Source: Limnephilus marmoratus (taxonomy: Eukaryota; Arthropoda; Insecta; Trichoptera; Limnephilidae). Taken from it: a stretch of 64,000 nucleotides of DNA. The notes below the pieces were generated by a model. That model was not told where the DNA came from. It ran no database searches and worked only from the letters and a program-made list of their open reading frames with translations. The position numbers and the translations under genes are program-made. Numbering within the stretch: position 1 is the stretch's first letter; each line of letters starts with the position of its first letter. Below are positions 53,491 to 64,000 of the stretch, one piece after another. The DNA lies in the NCBI GenBank assembly GCA_917880885.1, contig OU862920.1, forward strand, positions 1,612,001-1,676,000. Direction: 5' to 3'.

Positions 53491-56196
53491 AAGGTAAATT
53501 TTTGGCGTCTTGTTGAACAACAAACAAAACGCAAAAATGAAATAAAAAATGTCGAGCAGTTAGTAGGTATGTTAGTAATATTATAAATAATAATGTGTAC
53601 GTTATTACATTTTCTAATGCAAAATTATAACAACTTGTCACTCAGTTTTATTCGATATATATGGTGTAAAATCAAATGACCTAAACGTCAAAAGCACAAC
53701 GCAACTCTGACCCGAACGACCTCTGGCGGTCCCCGGTGACCTTATTACCTTTATTGGTACACTCTCCATAGTATCTGTCAAAACAATTAACACGTGTGTT
53801 TACCAAAGTTTATCACTTGTTGCCTTAACTTTTAACACATCATTAAATTATATAATATTACGGGCTTTATGTAATAAGTATGGGAAAGCGACATTTCAAC
53901 ATATAAAACGGATAACTTAATGCGTTAAAATATTACACACTTCAAATGTTCATTGAAATCTAAAGTAATGAACTGTGGAGTAGTGAAAATGGTGCTTTTT
54001 GTTATGACTTGCATCAGATATTGCTTTGTTTACCGGTTTCCGAGAATAAAATACAACGAAAAAAGCTGTTTTTTCTGAAAAATAGTACACTTAAAATGTG
54101 TATTTATAAACAACATCTTGTTTACTTCGGGAAATTAATTGTGTAACTAAGTGATGACCTTTATTTATTATTATCAGTCAAGATATTCATCCATTCATAC
54201 AAACTTGATACAACGTATTGTAGGAAAGAAATTCTTGAGCAAAGTAAATAAATACTGAAGCGTATTTTTCAGCGTATGAATGTGACATGCAAGAAAACAT
54301 GTGTTTCTGTTTATTTTCAACTACCATTCAGCAAAATCTAAATTAAGACTACTTCGAAGAAACAAAATTGCCCGGCTTTTCTCTTTGCAGATTACCGACA
54401 TGTATCTTTCTTACGAATCTGCTGTTTCCTGAATTTTTTTGTTTTCCCTAAAGTTGTTCTTACGGTTCAAGTATTACGATAAGCACACATTAATTTTTCT
54501 ACTAAAGAAAGTTCATAAAGTATACAAAAAAATACGTACTAATCGACGAAGTTTTTCCCAATCAGCAAGCATTCCGAGAACTTGTATTCTGTTGATTCCC
54601 ACACTTCTCAGCATAATATTCAATATTTAGTCTTCTAGAAACGTAATATGCAGTTTCTCATCAGATCGGTTGAATAAATTCTCATGACGAATAGTTCTAT
54701 CCATGGATTTGATGAATAAGGATTTTTTCCTTGTAATTAAAATGAATATTTAATCTTACGAAGTCAGCATTTCTTGCTCGAAACCGTTGTTGTTGGCCAA
54801 AAGTGCAACCAAAACTATTTTTGTGAATACATACACGAAATATTATCGCGTTTCGAGAATTTTGTGTTTACACATTTTGATGTTTCTACGTAAATTATAT
54901 AAATACTTAATGGCAACGATTATTATTGCGGTGTCAACTATTTATTACTTTACCGACGTCAAATGAATATATTAAATAGTTCCCTGTCAAAATACCATAT
55001 CTCTTCCCATCGAGAAGAAATGATCTGAGAATTTAATAATAACTTCCATTTAAATTCGGGAATGTTACGTACATCGTATTATATATTAAATGATCTGTTC
55101 TTCGTTGATAAAGTGAAGGTAGCTTAGTAAATCTTGATCTATTTCTTAGTCGTAGTTTCTTCATGGTTTCTAGACGCAATATAGTATAAGGTAAGAACCA
55201 CAAACCGCAGTACAGAATGCCACAACACCTGTTTGGATCTACCTGCGCGCTCTTTCATTCTGTGCAATGCAACGTGATGCAATACCACAAGTGGTTTGTC
55301 GGAAAACTATATTTTAGCAAGTGGAAAATTACCGAACTGATTGCTCTCAGCAGTATATCGGAGAATGGCTTGCATTCATTCCCAATGCAAGTCATTTTAA
55401 ACATGCTAAAAATGTGTTATTATCAACACAGATTCTTGTTACTTTATAATAATAATATGTTATCAAAGTTATGAGATGATAAAATCGACAGTATATACAT
55501 GAACTACAGAATACATTCATATTGTTACAGTCGATATTGCAATGTTAGACTTGACATATTTTCATTCAAAAGTTAATAAGAATAAATATTCTTTATTTAT
55601 TCTTCATCATAATGCAAGGTATTGCCACTGTTTTGCATATTCTTTGTTATGCTTTATATAACATATTTTATTGTGTGCAACGCTGCTAATAATATCAAAT
55701 ATGTTTGAAGGTCATCCTTTATGATAATATATCTGTTTATACAACACGCCACTTATTTTATTAGTTCGGTAATAAAACTAACTTCAAACACTTCAGTCAG
55801 AAATACTAATTTGCAGATTTCATAATATTATCAATGCAATTTGCTGTGTATTAATCAGTGTAAAGGATGTTTGCGTAAACGATGATGTTTCCACGTGCAA
55901 GCAGGTCGAATATTAGCCCTATACTAGCAATATACTCATGCAGTTGGCAATACTTTCTCAGAAGTGGTGGATATGTTCAACTGCACAGAATATATTCGTA
56001 GTTAAAAGCGGGCTGTAGTAACGTACCTCAATACTAATAATCAATGTTAGCACAATACCTACCGTTCTTCTACATGGAATATATATACACATATATACAC
56101 ATGGGTTATTTTACTTCACGGTATTGTTCCACAAAATTTGTATGTATTTCACATGCTTGTAAAAGCCCCTGTAGGTGTTTATTAATATAAAAATCA
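53491..56196. other. No gene recognised
   Basis: AT-rich, unique-looking; ORFs of 60-85 codons have no domains. Confidence 0.35.
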
Positions 56197-56494
56197 AGTG
56201 TGTAAATCACACGCGGTAGAAATGAAACCTTCAGAAAACTATACTTCAAGAGAATGGGACGAATACAGAGTATCAGCAGTAGGATAATTGTAGGGTTTAT
56301 TTATTATAATATTGTTACCAAATTTAAAAATTGTTTTTTAATTTTATTCTACGAAATAACGCACAAAGAGGAGACCGATAGGCTACGAAGCACCGCACAA
56401 AGAGGACACCGATTAGTCTATCTAATTATATCCAAAGCTAAATCCTGTAGATGTGCGTGTTTGTATCTTTTGTGGCAAAGAAGTTTTCACTTCA
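56197..56494 (+). repeat. Family C repeat with insertion
   Basis: CACACGCGGTAGAAATGAAA, ACCTTCAGAAAAC, then about 95 foreign bases, then a duplicated CGCACAAAGAGGA(G/C)ACCGAT, and GCAAAGAAGTTTTCACTTCA. Confidence 0.7.
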
Positions 56495-57193
56495 ATAAAT
56501 ATGCAGTAATAATATGCAATAATTCTTCTGCTTGTCATTCAGATGGAAAATTATAGGTTATAATATTAATGATATTTAATAAAGTATCACGGACTTGGAA
56601 ACAAACGAAAGCAATAGTAAAATGATAACAAATCGTTTCGCACGGTTTCACGATACTATAAACATTGCATACACAAAGATAAGAGTATCTACGGAATGAG
56701 ATACTCACTTCTTTCACTGCCAATAAAAGTAATGCACTCTTCCAGAAACTAAACAATTTTTCGCTTGTACAAATAATTAACAATTTTCCTCAGAAAGCTG
56801 TGCGTCACCAGCATTGGTCAGGAGTTTTCTCTCTGTGGCGGTGACCTTATACGAAAGGACCAGAATATAACAAACAGAACAACCTTTGTATGAAGACGGC
56901 GAGATGTCACGTATTTATAATATATATTTTAAAGATTTGGTCAACCCATACAAAATTACCCCAATTGCTGCATTAACATTTCCTTAAAAATCAATTCTAT
57001 TCAGAGTCTAAGTTGATGATATACCTACGTTTGTAAATACGTACACGAGAGACACCTTCTAATGGATAAATGGTGCAATAATTTAAAAGTCTTACAAATT
57101 CATTAATGCATTTACGAGTATACTTCATTTCATTCGCCATCCGTTGTTAATATTTCAATATTTATGATCATAATTTGTGAATCAAATACTTGA
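56495..57193. other. No gene seen
   Basis: Nothing supported. Confidence 0.4.
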
Positions 57194-57358
57194 GTCGGGC
57201 CATGTGAAGAGTCGGAATAATAGAAGAGCATGTATGAGACGATGTATGAATGTGAACGAGGCAAGGAGTGTGTGCCAAGATCGAGTTGTTTGGCGGTCCG
57301 TCCTCTCTGCCTACCCCTGCGGGGAAACGGCGTGATGATTAGTTAGTTAGTTAGTTAT
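57194..57358 (+). pseudogene. LINE C-terminal fragment with (GTTA)n tail
   Basis: The translation CMRRCMNVNEARSVCQDRVV then WRSVLSAYPCGETA ends at the stop 57333-57335, and a GTTA tandem follows. It is the same C-terminus as the minus-strand copy at 12645. The style (CQDRxxWRSxxxAYP) fits RTE-like LINEs whose 3' ends carry short tandem repeats. Confidence 0.65.
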
Positions 57359-59489
57359 GATCATAATACAATTACACCATAACCGAAATGGGGTTCGTAA
57401 ATAGGAAATTTTGAACTTTAAAGCAATTTTTATGCCTTGCTTTTTTTGCTTTGTGCAATTAATTTTTTCTCTATAAAAAGACAAAAAACGCTATATTATT
57501 TCTAAAAACCAATATATGTTTTACTAGCAGTATTTAGGAGCTAGAACATCTCAATTTCAATATTTTGCAATACTTCGTATTAAAATTAATACCATACGTA
57601 AGAAAAAAGACATAAACAATGATTACTTTGCAAATTATAATTACCAATCACCACACGATATTTACCTGTAATTACTGTTTAGTTTTGAAGGAAAAATAAT
57701 TATTAGGAATTCCCCAGCAGAATATTGCGTTGTTTTACCTTCTGTGATGTTTTTAAAACGTATTATAAAATACCTACCGGGGATACATTATTTCCTTCTA
57801 ACTTCAAATATAATATTTATTCACATATTGGAGGTTATAACTTGGAACAAGTTTCATCAGAAAGGAAATGCACACATTTTATCCAGAAAGCTGAATAAAG
57901 TCTGACATTTTCTCTCGCCAGCTTTGTCTCCAAGGGACCAAAGACCTGTGTGTCACTCGTAGACAGATAATTTGGCAGAGTGTTCGGAACGTCACAACAA
58001 AGGTATATAACACGTATTTTCCTGAATAGAAATAACCAATTGTGCTCACTTGGAAGGTAGGTACATAATGTTCCAGAATAAAACCATATCTATCTACTGT
58101 TAAATTCTGCTCACCTTCTAGATGTACATAGATAATGGCACATCAATTCTCCATAGTAACGAGTCGCTTTCCATACGTTGAGAAAATTATATTATACTAT
58201 TTGTACCAGTTAGTGTATTTGAAAACATTATCAACATTTTAATTGGGCCAGTGATAAACCGACGGCCTAACACTGTGTAAGCACATAGGAGTATTAATGC
58301 TGTTTACGACACGTGATTCGACATTTATATGAATAAACTTTTTTTTAAATACGATGACATATTACATTATTATAAGGGCACAAGGCTGACACATGCTCAC
58401 ATAATTTATCGTTACTTGCGAAAAAAAACCCGCTACTGGGTCCAACAGACGGCTTTTGATTGATGGGTTTTTTAATGACGTGTCTCGTGGTCAAATGATG
58501 TAATTAGGATTGATTAAAATATATACCACACATCGAATCAACAATACGAAGCATTCTGCCCATTATACAATATTGTTAGAATTAAAAGTCGTCTAATAAT
58601 CTAAATAAGTTTTTCCGCCACCTACCAAAAAATGCACTTTATATATGGTATTCGTAACAATTTAGATAAATTATTGTATTTTAATTGAAGATTCCATTTC
58701 ATTATGTGCTTCTTTTTTCATCGTAAGGTACTAATGTTCGTTTCCTTTTATTGGATTTTTTATGTTATTTATTAACAAATTTCACTAACCTCAACGAAAA
58801 TTATTTGTTAATATCTCCATCTAAAATAGTGTTTGTACTAAGATTCAGATAATTGCATAAAATCACGTATCACTTCGTCGTAAACCAAAGACCACCCCCG
58901 TTAGCAACCAGTAATAACATCTTATCCGCTTTTTGTAACAGGAAATAAATTCTCAATCCGTCAAAATTGTGAGAAATTTATTCAAATACCTGCCTTTCTT
59001 TTAGTAGCACATTATCTCTCAAGATGTTGATAAGACTATGTATTTTGATAAGTCACCAAAACAACTAGTGAATGAATGTCTACTTCTGAATGTCTGTTTT
59101 AATAAATCTTCGTAATATGTACCAATCCGTCGTTATAATTACACGGTGTTACACGGTATTTCCTTGGTTCTATATTTAAAGTTGTACAAATCTGTCAAGT
59201 GTTCTGGAAAGCGAGTGATCGATATGTTTCCGATCTCTTTTTATGTTCTGAGTGTCGAGAAAGTAATTGTTTCAAATTTTGATCCTAAGTAACTTCAAAT
59301 TTTCAGAACATCTAATGTTATACAGTTTTGAACCGACAAAACCCTGAACGGGTTGTTTAAAAAAATTTGACGGATACTAAAAATATTTGAAGTTAATTTT
59401 TGCGTTCTATTTAAGTTCTATTCAAGATCTGTGTTTATTTCAGTACTATGAAGCAACTGGCCTGTAATGATAAATAACAATACTCTCTA
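57359..59489. other. No gene recognised
   Basis: AT-rich; nothing supported. Confidence 0.4.
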
Positions 59490-59750
59490 GGTCACAATTT
59501 TCATGGAGGTTGCAGACAAACTTAGAAAATTTAATGTTGGAGGTAGGCAGCTTCAATCATTTAATGTTATTTCTTATGAATGTTTTATGTTCTATTGCAC
59601 TTAGTTAACCTTCCATTTTCCTGGAGGTTGTAGACAAATTTTTTTTTGGAGGTTGGCCGCTGCAATAATTAAATGTTCACAACTACTACCAATGGTCTTT
59701 AGTTTTTCAGTCAGAATCTTCTATGTTCTATTTGCACTAGAGACTTCCTG
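59490..59750 (+). repeat. Diverged tandem duplication, two ~120-135 bp units
   Basis: ATTTTCATGGAGGTTGCAGA ... TTATGTTCTATTGCACTTAG is followed by ATTTTCCTGGAGGTTGTAGA ... CTATGTTCTATTTGCACTAG. The same order of blocks occurs in both units, with a T-run and small indels in the second. Confidence 0.65.
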
Positions 59751-61848
59751 AAGTGATCAGTTCGGACTTAAATTTTTATTTTTGTTAATTACTATTTTGT
59801 AATCTAAATTTATATTGAATTTCGTTTAACCCTACTTCAAATGTTTATAAGATTGCCATAGTGTTGGGAATGAACATTTAAAACACATTAGTTGTTGGGA
59901 AAGAAGCATTGTGCCTTTTGAGTATTACTTGTATTACTTAAAATGGAGATAACACGATAATAATTAATTATCCGAGCTTGTTTAGCATTTGCATAATAAT
60001 ACGAGTTCTCTTCTCTTGAGGCGTGTTAATTTAAATATGTACTTATTTCTAATTTATTTCCGAGATGTTTTTGAGGCTCACAACTCACAACATCTGACGA
60101 GGAAGATAAGTTATGAAGTGTGAACTATGAGCTTCTTAACAGGCCGTTTATAAATCTGTTGGTGATAAAATTGTCTGTTTGTTTGCAACGATATGTGTAT
60201 ACATCTACACTCATTGATTAATATATATTAAGTGGAAACAGAAGGTCGCCGAGTAATAGGATAAACTCTTATTGTCACTGTCGCTATTATTTATTAGGTT
60301 ATCCCTTTGAACCTACATCTAATAATGTATTTTAGTTTGTACATCTTGCATTAGATCTATTTATCGGGTTAGTTGGTTCGCTTTCACCCGCCGTACAAAA
60401 TCGTAGATAATAGTGTTAAGGCACGGTAGTAAGCGTTCAAAAAGAAGAAAGGGAGATGTGTAAATACCAATATAAGGGAGAGCGAGTTAATATTTAAAAA
60501 AAACATTACAATGAACCGAAAATAGTGAAAATATTTAAGAAAACATGACTTGTCTGAAACAGAGCAAAGGTCTCTCGACAAATGCTTAAGTTGCATTTAA
60601 AGCTACACTGTGATATTTTTCATTTTCATATCACGTTAAATTACAGAAAAAAATGTGTTTTCAATAATTTTCGAAGAACCCTTCACGATATTTTTCTATC
60701 TTCGATGTAATTTCATATAAAAAAAACGTTTCGGCTCTACAAATTCATAAATATTATCTTCAAAATTAAAATATATTTTTTATGAATTTAAAAACTGAAA
60801 GTAGTATTCAAGAGAAGTATGTTAAATACATACAATTATTATTTCATTACCCACCGATATTATAATATAATTTTAATAAGAAAGCGATACCGGTTTTGTG
60901 AGCGAGTTTCGAAATCTTCTTGCTTTGCCACTCGCGCCACAAGAAGCCAAATTATGTTTTTTTAAAAGTGTGTCCAAAATAATTATGAAATGTTTGCCAA
61001 TAAAGATAATAATATTATGTTCTGGCATAGAATGAAATAGTAGAGATTTTTTTGGAAATAACCCGTCCGCTGTAGGTAAATAAAAGCAAATTTGGTAAAC
61101 CAGTGGATATTTGTAAATTAGCGATCCTTTTATTTTTAAATGTTAATACTGCTCAATTATTGTCAAATACCTTCTTCTTTTCCGTAAGCCATATGACGTT
61201 AACTTTAAAAAAACAATAATAAAATTTACTGTTTAAATCGCCAAATTGCGTTAAAACCCTTACCTTATTTTTTATCTTCCAAACCCCATCTAAAATATGG
61301 CTAAGTTCTACGTAAGTACAAAAAGTTCTATTTAAAACACTGCATATTTACTTTTTAGAACCACAAGGTTTCATTTGGATGCAACATAGTTTAATTAAAA
61401 ATATAAATATTTTCATATTTTCATTTCATTGGTTTCAACTTGTTAAATAAAATGTTTTCATTACCATCGAATCCTGCAATATATGAACACTTTGAGTACG
61501 CTATCGATTGACACCGGTCTGACCTACGAGCGCCCTTGAGGGCGAACACTGGGAACAACTCCCTCTAGCCGAGCCCTTAAAGTTAGACTTCATACTAACG
61601 AACAGCCCTGCGCGGATTGGAAGGAGTAGAAAGAACAATTTCGTAATTTCATTTACGAACTTTACAATAATCCAACCAGTGATGCAACGCCTCAAATTCA
61701 GAAAAGAAAGTTGGTTTTTATTATCATCGTAAGAGTTGATTATTACCAAAAAAGTCAAAGCCTCTGATTTTGAAATATAAACAAAAGTATGCTATGTACA
61801 CACAACGGCTTTGACTGCAAAGTATGCAATTTAACGAGGCTCATGTTG
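59751..61848. other. No gene; GC-richer patch at 61505-61620
   Basis: The patch (GACCTACGAGCGCCCTTGAG ...) lies at the 3' end of an 85-codon minus-strand ORF with no recognised domain. The rest is AT-rich. Confidence 0.4.
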
Positions 61849-62105
61849 ATGGCCTCCGTGGTCTAGGGATACGTCTCTCGACTCGCAATTCAAAGAATTT
61901 TATTTTATTAATTTGTATTATTTCACAAATTATTAATTCAATAATATGTAGCACATTTGCGGCACGTTCCAGAGTGGAAGATTCTCTCAGTATCGCCCTG
62001 GTGTAAGACCATCATTCAAAATTGAAACGTTGCAAGAAATGGCTTTAGCCGTATTTGGTGACCAGTTATGAATGGCCAGTTACTCCTCCACCTTCATTTT
62101 CCCGA
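61849..62105 (+). repeat. SINE family S, tRNA-derived
   Basis: It begins with a tRNA 5'-half-like head (GGCCTCCGTGGTCTAGGGAT, a pol III A box). The B box is lost in an AT-rich middle. The conserved tail has TTGCGGCACGTTCCAGAG, AGTATCGCCCTGGTGTAAG and ACCATCATTCAAAATTGAAA. Related copies lie at 6966, 47301 and 49345 (minus). Confidence 0.65.
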
Positions 62106-62578
62106 GGGAATATTATTCGTTAAATATTTTCTAGGTTAATTGGATTTAATTTTTTTTTAAATTCACCTGTAATCTCAAGTAAGTTTTTTTTAAATCAATG
62201 ACCCTACCTGATCTTTATATTCTTGTTCAATGGTTTCATCTAATAATACAAGAATTGCTTTGTGGGTGTGTTTTGTGATCCAACTGTAGCCTCAGATTGG
62301 GCCTCTAATTCTGTACAAAACCATGTTTTCTAAATTCAAATGCGATAGAGATATACGATTTTAGGCGAGTACAAGTGAGACGGAACGCTGGCCTAAATGG
62401 TACTTTTGTTTCTATTCAAATTTGTATGGAAGGCACTTCTTTCTAGTATTGGGTTTGATGTTTCAGACACCGTAAGAAAACATTAACAAAACATTTTGAG
62501 TAAGAAACATAAAATCATGTTTTCATTAATTTCAAGGTTAGGAAAATTTCGTCATGTTCATTCATGATTCAAAGTACA
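62106..62578. other. No gene seen
   Basis: Nothing supported. Confidence 0.4.
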
Positions 62579-62866
62579 TCAAAAATTGTTTGGCCCCAAT
62601 AACCAGAATGATAATAAAAATACATTATACAATCTCTGATCGACAATGATATGACAGATATTAAGAAATTCCTCTTTCGTTAAGTGCCTAATCGAATTAA
62701 AGTCGGTTTTTGATTTACAATCGATACCCATCTCAAAGAAACCGTTATCGTCCATCCGCTTGAGAGCGATGCCACCGTGATATAATTCTAGAACTTCTTG
62801 AGAGATAATGAAACATAGATTGCCGTTGATAGTTTTATAAAAAATAATTAATTGATTTCTTTTCAT
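62579..62866 (-). CDS. Unrecognised 95-residue ORF with coding-like composition
   Basis: The ATG is at 62866; the open frame continues about 13 codons upstream without another ATG. The protein begins MKRNQLIIFYKTINGNLCF, has a charged middle (KRMDDNGFFEMGIDCKSK) and ends in a hydrophobic VFLLSFWLLGPNNF. Third codon positions mix all four bases, unlike the simple AT-rich chance ORFs around it. No family is recognised and no promoter or splice signals were assigned. It could be a real small gene, an exon or a decayed insertion. Confidence 0.3.
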   Translation of the reverse strand: MKRNQLIIFYKTINGNLCFIISQEVLELYHGGIALKRMDDNGFFEMGIDCKSKTDFNSIRHLTKEEFLNICHIIVDQRLYNVFLLSFWLLGPNNF

Positions 62867-62995
62867 TGTTTCAGATACAGTCTGGTGCCACAGGTACAAT
62901 CTCAAGGATTATTCCCTCTTCAGTTATCACCGGGTAAATGGACACAGCTGTGCCTACATATATACATACATACTGATAAAGCGATTTATTTTTAA

Positions 62996-63124
62996 TCATT
63001 GAAGACAATGACAGCAACTCTCTAACGAAAATTTGAAACAGAAAAAATACGGCTGCATCTAGGAATTGAATCCAGGACCGTAGCCTTGGCGAGGCTCTGC
63101 TGTAACTACTGAGCTTTTTGACCC
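62996..63124 (-). mobile_element. tRNA-bearing element related to the 2137 fold-back
   Basis: TTGAAGACAATGACAGCAAC and ACGAAAATTTGAAACAGAAA match the arm sequence of 2137-2558. The minus-strand tRNA-like part (63052-63124) has AAGCTCAGTAGTTACAGCAG and CCTGGATTCAATTCCTAG. Only one arm is present. Confidence 0.5.
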
Positions 63125-64000
63125 TACCCCTTCGGTCTTAGGTCCCTATTCCCTAGTCCCTACTGCATCAAACTTTTACTAAGAACTACCATATCTTCAT
63201 TTTCTTACCCAAACTAAACGCAATATAGATATTGTCGTAGATAAACATATCCATTTTTATTTTAATGTGCGACATCCATTATTTTTTTTTGTTGTAATAA
63301 TTAAGTTTTGCAGTACCATTTACGTGACAAAGAAATCGGGGATTAAAAAAAACACGTATGTAAATATATTTGATGATTTGTGGATGAAAAAACATCGTAG
63401 TCAAGTTTATTATTGATAGGTATTATCAATTTGTAGTCCAGTAAGTTTCATTTTAGGTACTTAAAACTTTAATAAAAACTTACCCAATACAAAGGCTTAA
63501 AAACAACATCCATGTCCAAAAAAAAGCATTGTAAATAATCATCATATAAAGTGCTTCGATAGTATTATACATTTTTGCATTACTATAAAAAAATATAAAA
63601 GTATTTTGTTACACCCTGTACAAATAATTATTCATAAATATTACAGCATTTTATTTGTGTTATTCCTATTTATTATTTCCAATTCCAATACATGTGAAAT
63701 CTTTGCTTATTGTGTATGTAATGAAAAGCCAATCAAACATTTCAATTGATTCAAAAGACTTACAAATTGATTTCTGGCTATTTACATAAAGTAGAATACA
63801 GAGATACAAATTTAATTTAATCAGAAAACCAGACAACCTTAAAGCTAAACTTTTCCAGAGTTGATTATTCTGATATTTTGTTCATAGCAAAGTTGCCTGA
63901 CAACATAACTAATAAAGTCAACCCAACAGTGTTGTAGACTTAATTACCATTTCCTGGAATTATATTGTATGTATAAATTAACTGGTATGTTTACTATTAT
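63125..64000. other. No gene seen
   Basis: AT-rich to the window edge; nothing supported. Confidence 0.4.

Noticed and set aside
61501..61758. 85-codon minus-strand ORF with a Cys/Ser/Arg-rich end
   Set aside because: No domain; the C-terminal part reads a short GC-richer patch of unknown nature.
1..64000. CRISPR array, bacterial operon or integrated prophage
   Set aside because: No regularly spaced direct repeats with unique spacers, no ribosome-binding sites or tightly packed genes; the 32 bp tandem at 10162 has no spacers.

Overview
This is an AT-rich, gene-poor stretch of animal nuclear DNA, almost certainly from an insect. Nothing bacterial or viral in organisation is visible: there are no operons and no long intact ORFs. 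Instead there are tRNA-derived SINEs, decayed non-LTR retrotransposons, TA-flanked Tc1/mariner-type elements, a TTAA-flanked element, fold-back elements and poly-G-containing MITEs. The repeats resemble those of lepidopteran and hemipteran genomes, but the order cannot be decided from the sequence alone. I find no intact, recognisable host protein-coding gene.

Left part (1-38,300): densely packed with dispersed repeats. Recurrent families are (A) a ~420 bp family with a hairpin near its 3' end (496, 1035, 8066, 8478, 52960); (B) a ~180-360 bp family whose ends carry GAAGTAAAACTTC and GAAGTTTTACTTC (1958, 4192, 8891, 20829, 27387, 41455); (C) a ~200 bp family with a related terminal layout (9853, 34331, 35185, 37331, 56197); (D) a ~60 bp motif with a GCGCC/GGCGC hairpin (five copies); a poly-G MITE starting GGGAACGTACCC; and tRNA-derived elements, several of them fold-backs. 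Composite structures are the most interesting part. At 13,445-14,269 a TA-flanked inverted-repeat element carries a decayed C2H2 zinc-finger array. At 14,366-16,490 another inverted-repeat-bounded element carries a broken copy of an uncharacterised arthropod protein family. At 18,030-19,985 three elements are nested: a poly-G element inside a mariner-like element inside a tRNA-bearing fold-back. At 6,470-6,654 a 155 bp insertion with 15 bp target-site duplications carries a hammerhead-ribozyme-like core and interrupts a LINE fragment. LINE remnants lie at 6,360, 12,645, 21,280, 27,478, 28,346-31,381 (nearly complete endonuclease plus reverse transcriptase, with frameshifts) and 36,316.

Right part (38,300-64,000): repeat density looks lower and long stretches look single-copy by eye. 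A CpG-rich patch at 38,380-38,650 carries a TATA box, an initiator 29 bp downstream, an ATG-free 176-base segment and a strong splice donor. It is the best candidate for a host gene's promoter and non-coding first exon, reading rightwards into what would be a long first intron. A second TATA/CCAAT/GC-box cluster lies at 48,056-48,275. A second large LINE (49,839-51,564) sits inside one arm of an inverted-repeat element. Near the right end a 95-codon ORF on the minus strand (62,579-62,866) has coding-like composition but no recognised family.

How the parts act together: most of the content is layered mobile DNA, and the relative age of insertions can be read from nesting. Candidate functional host DNA is limited to the promoter-like patches and perhaps the small ORFs.
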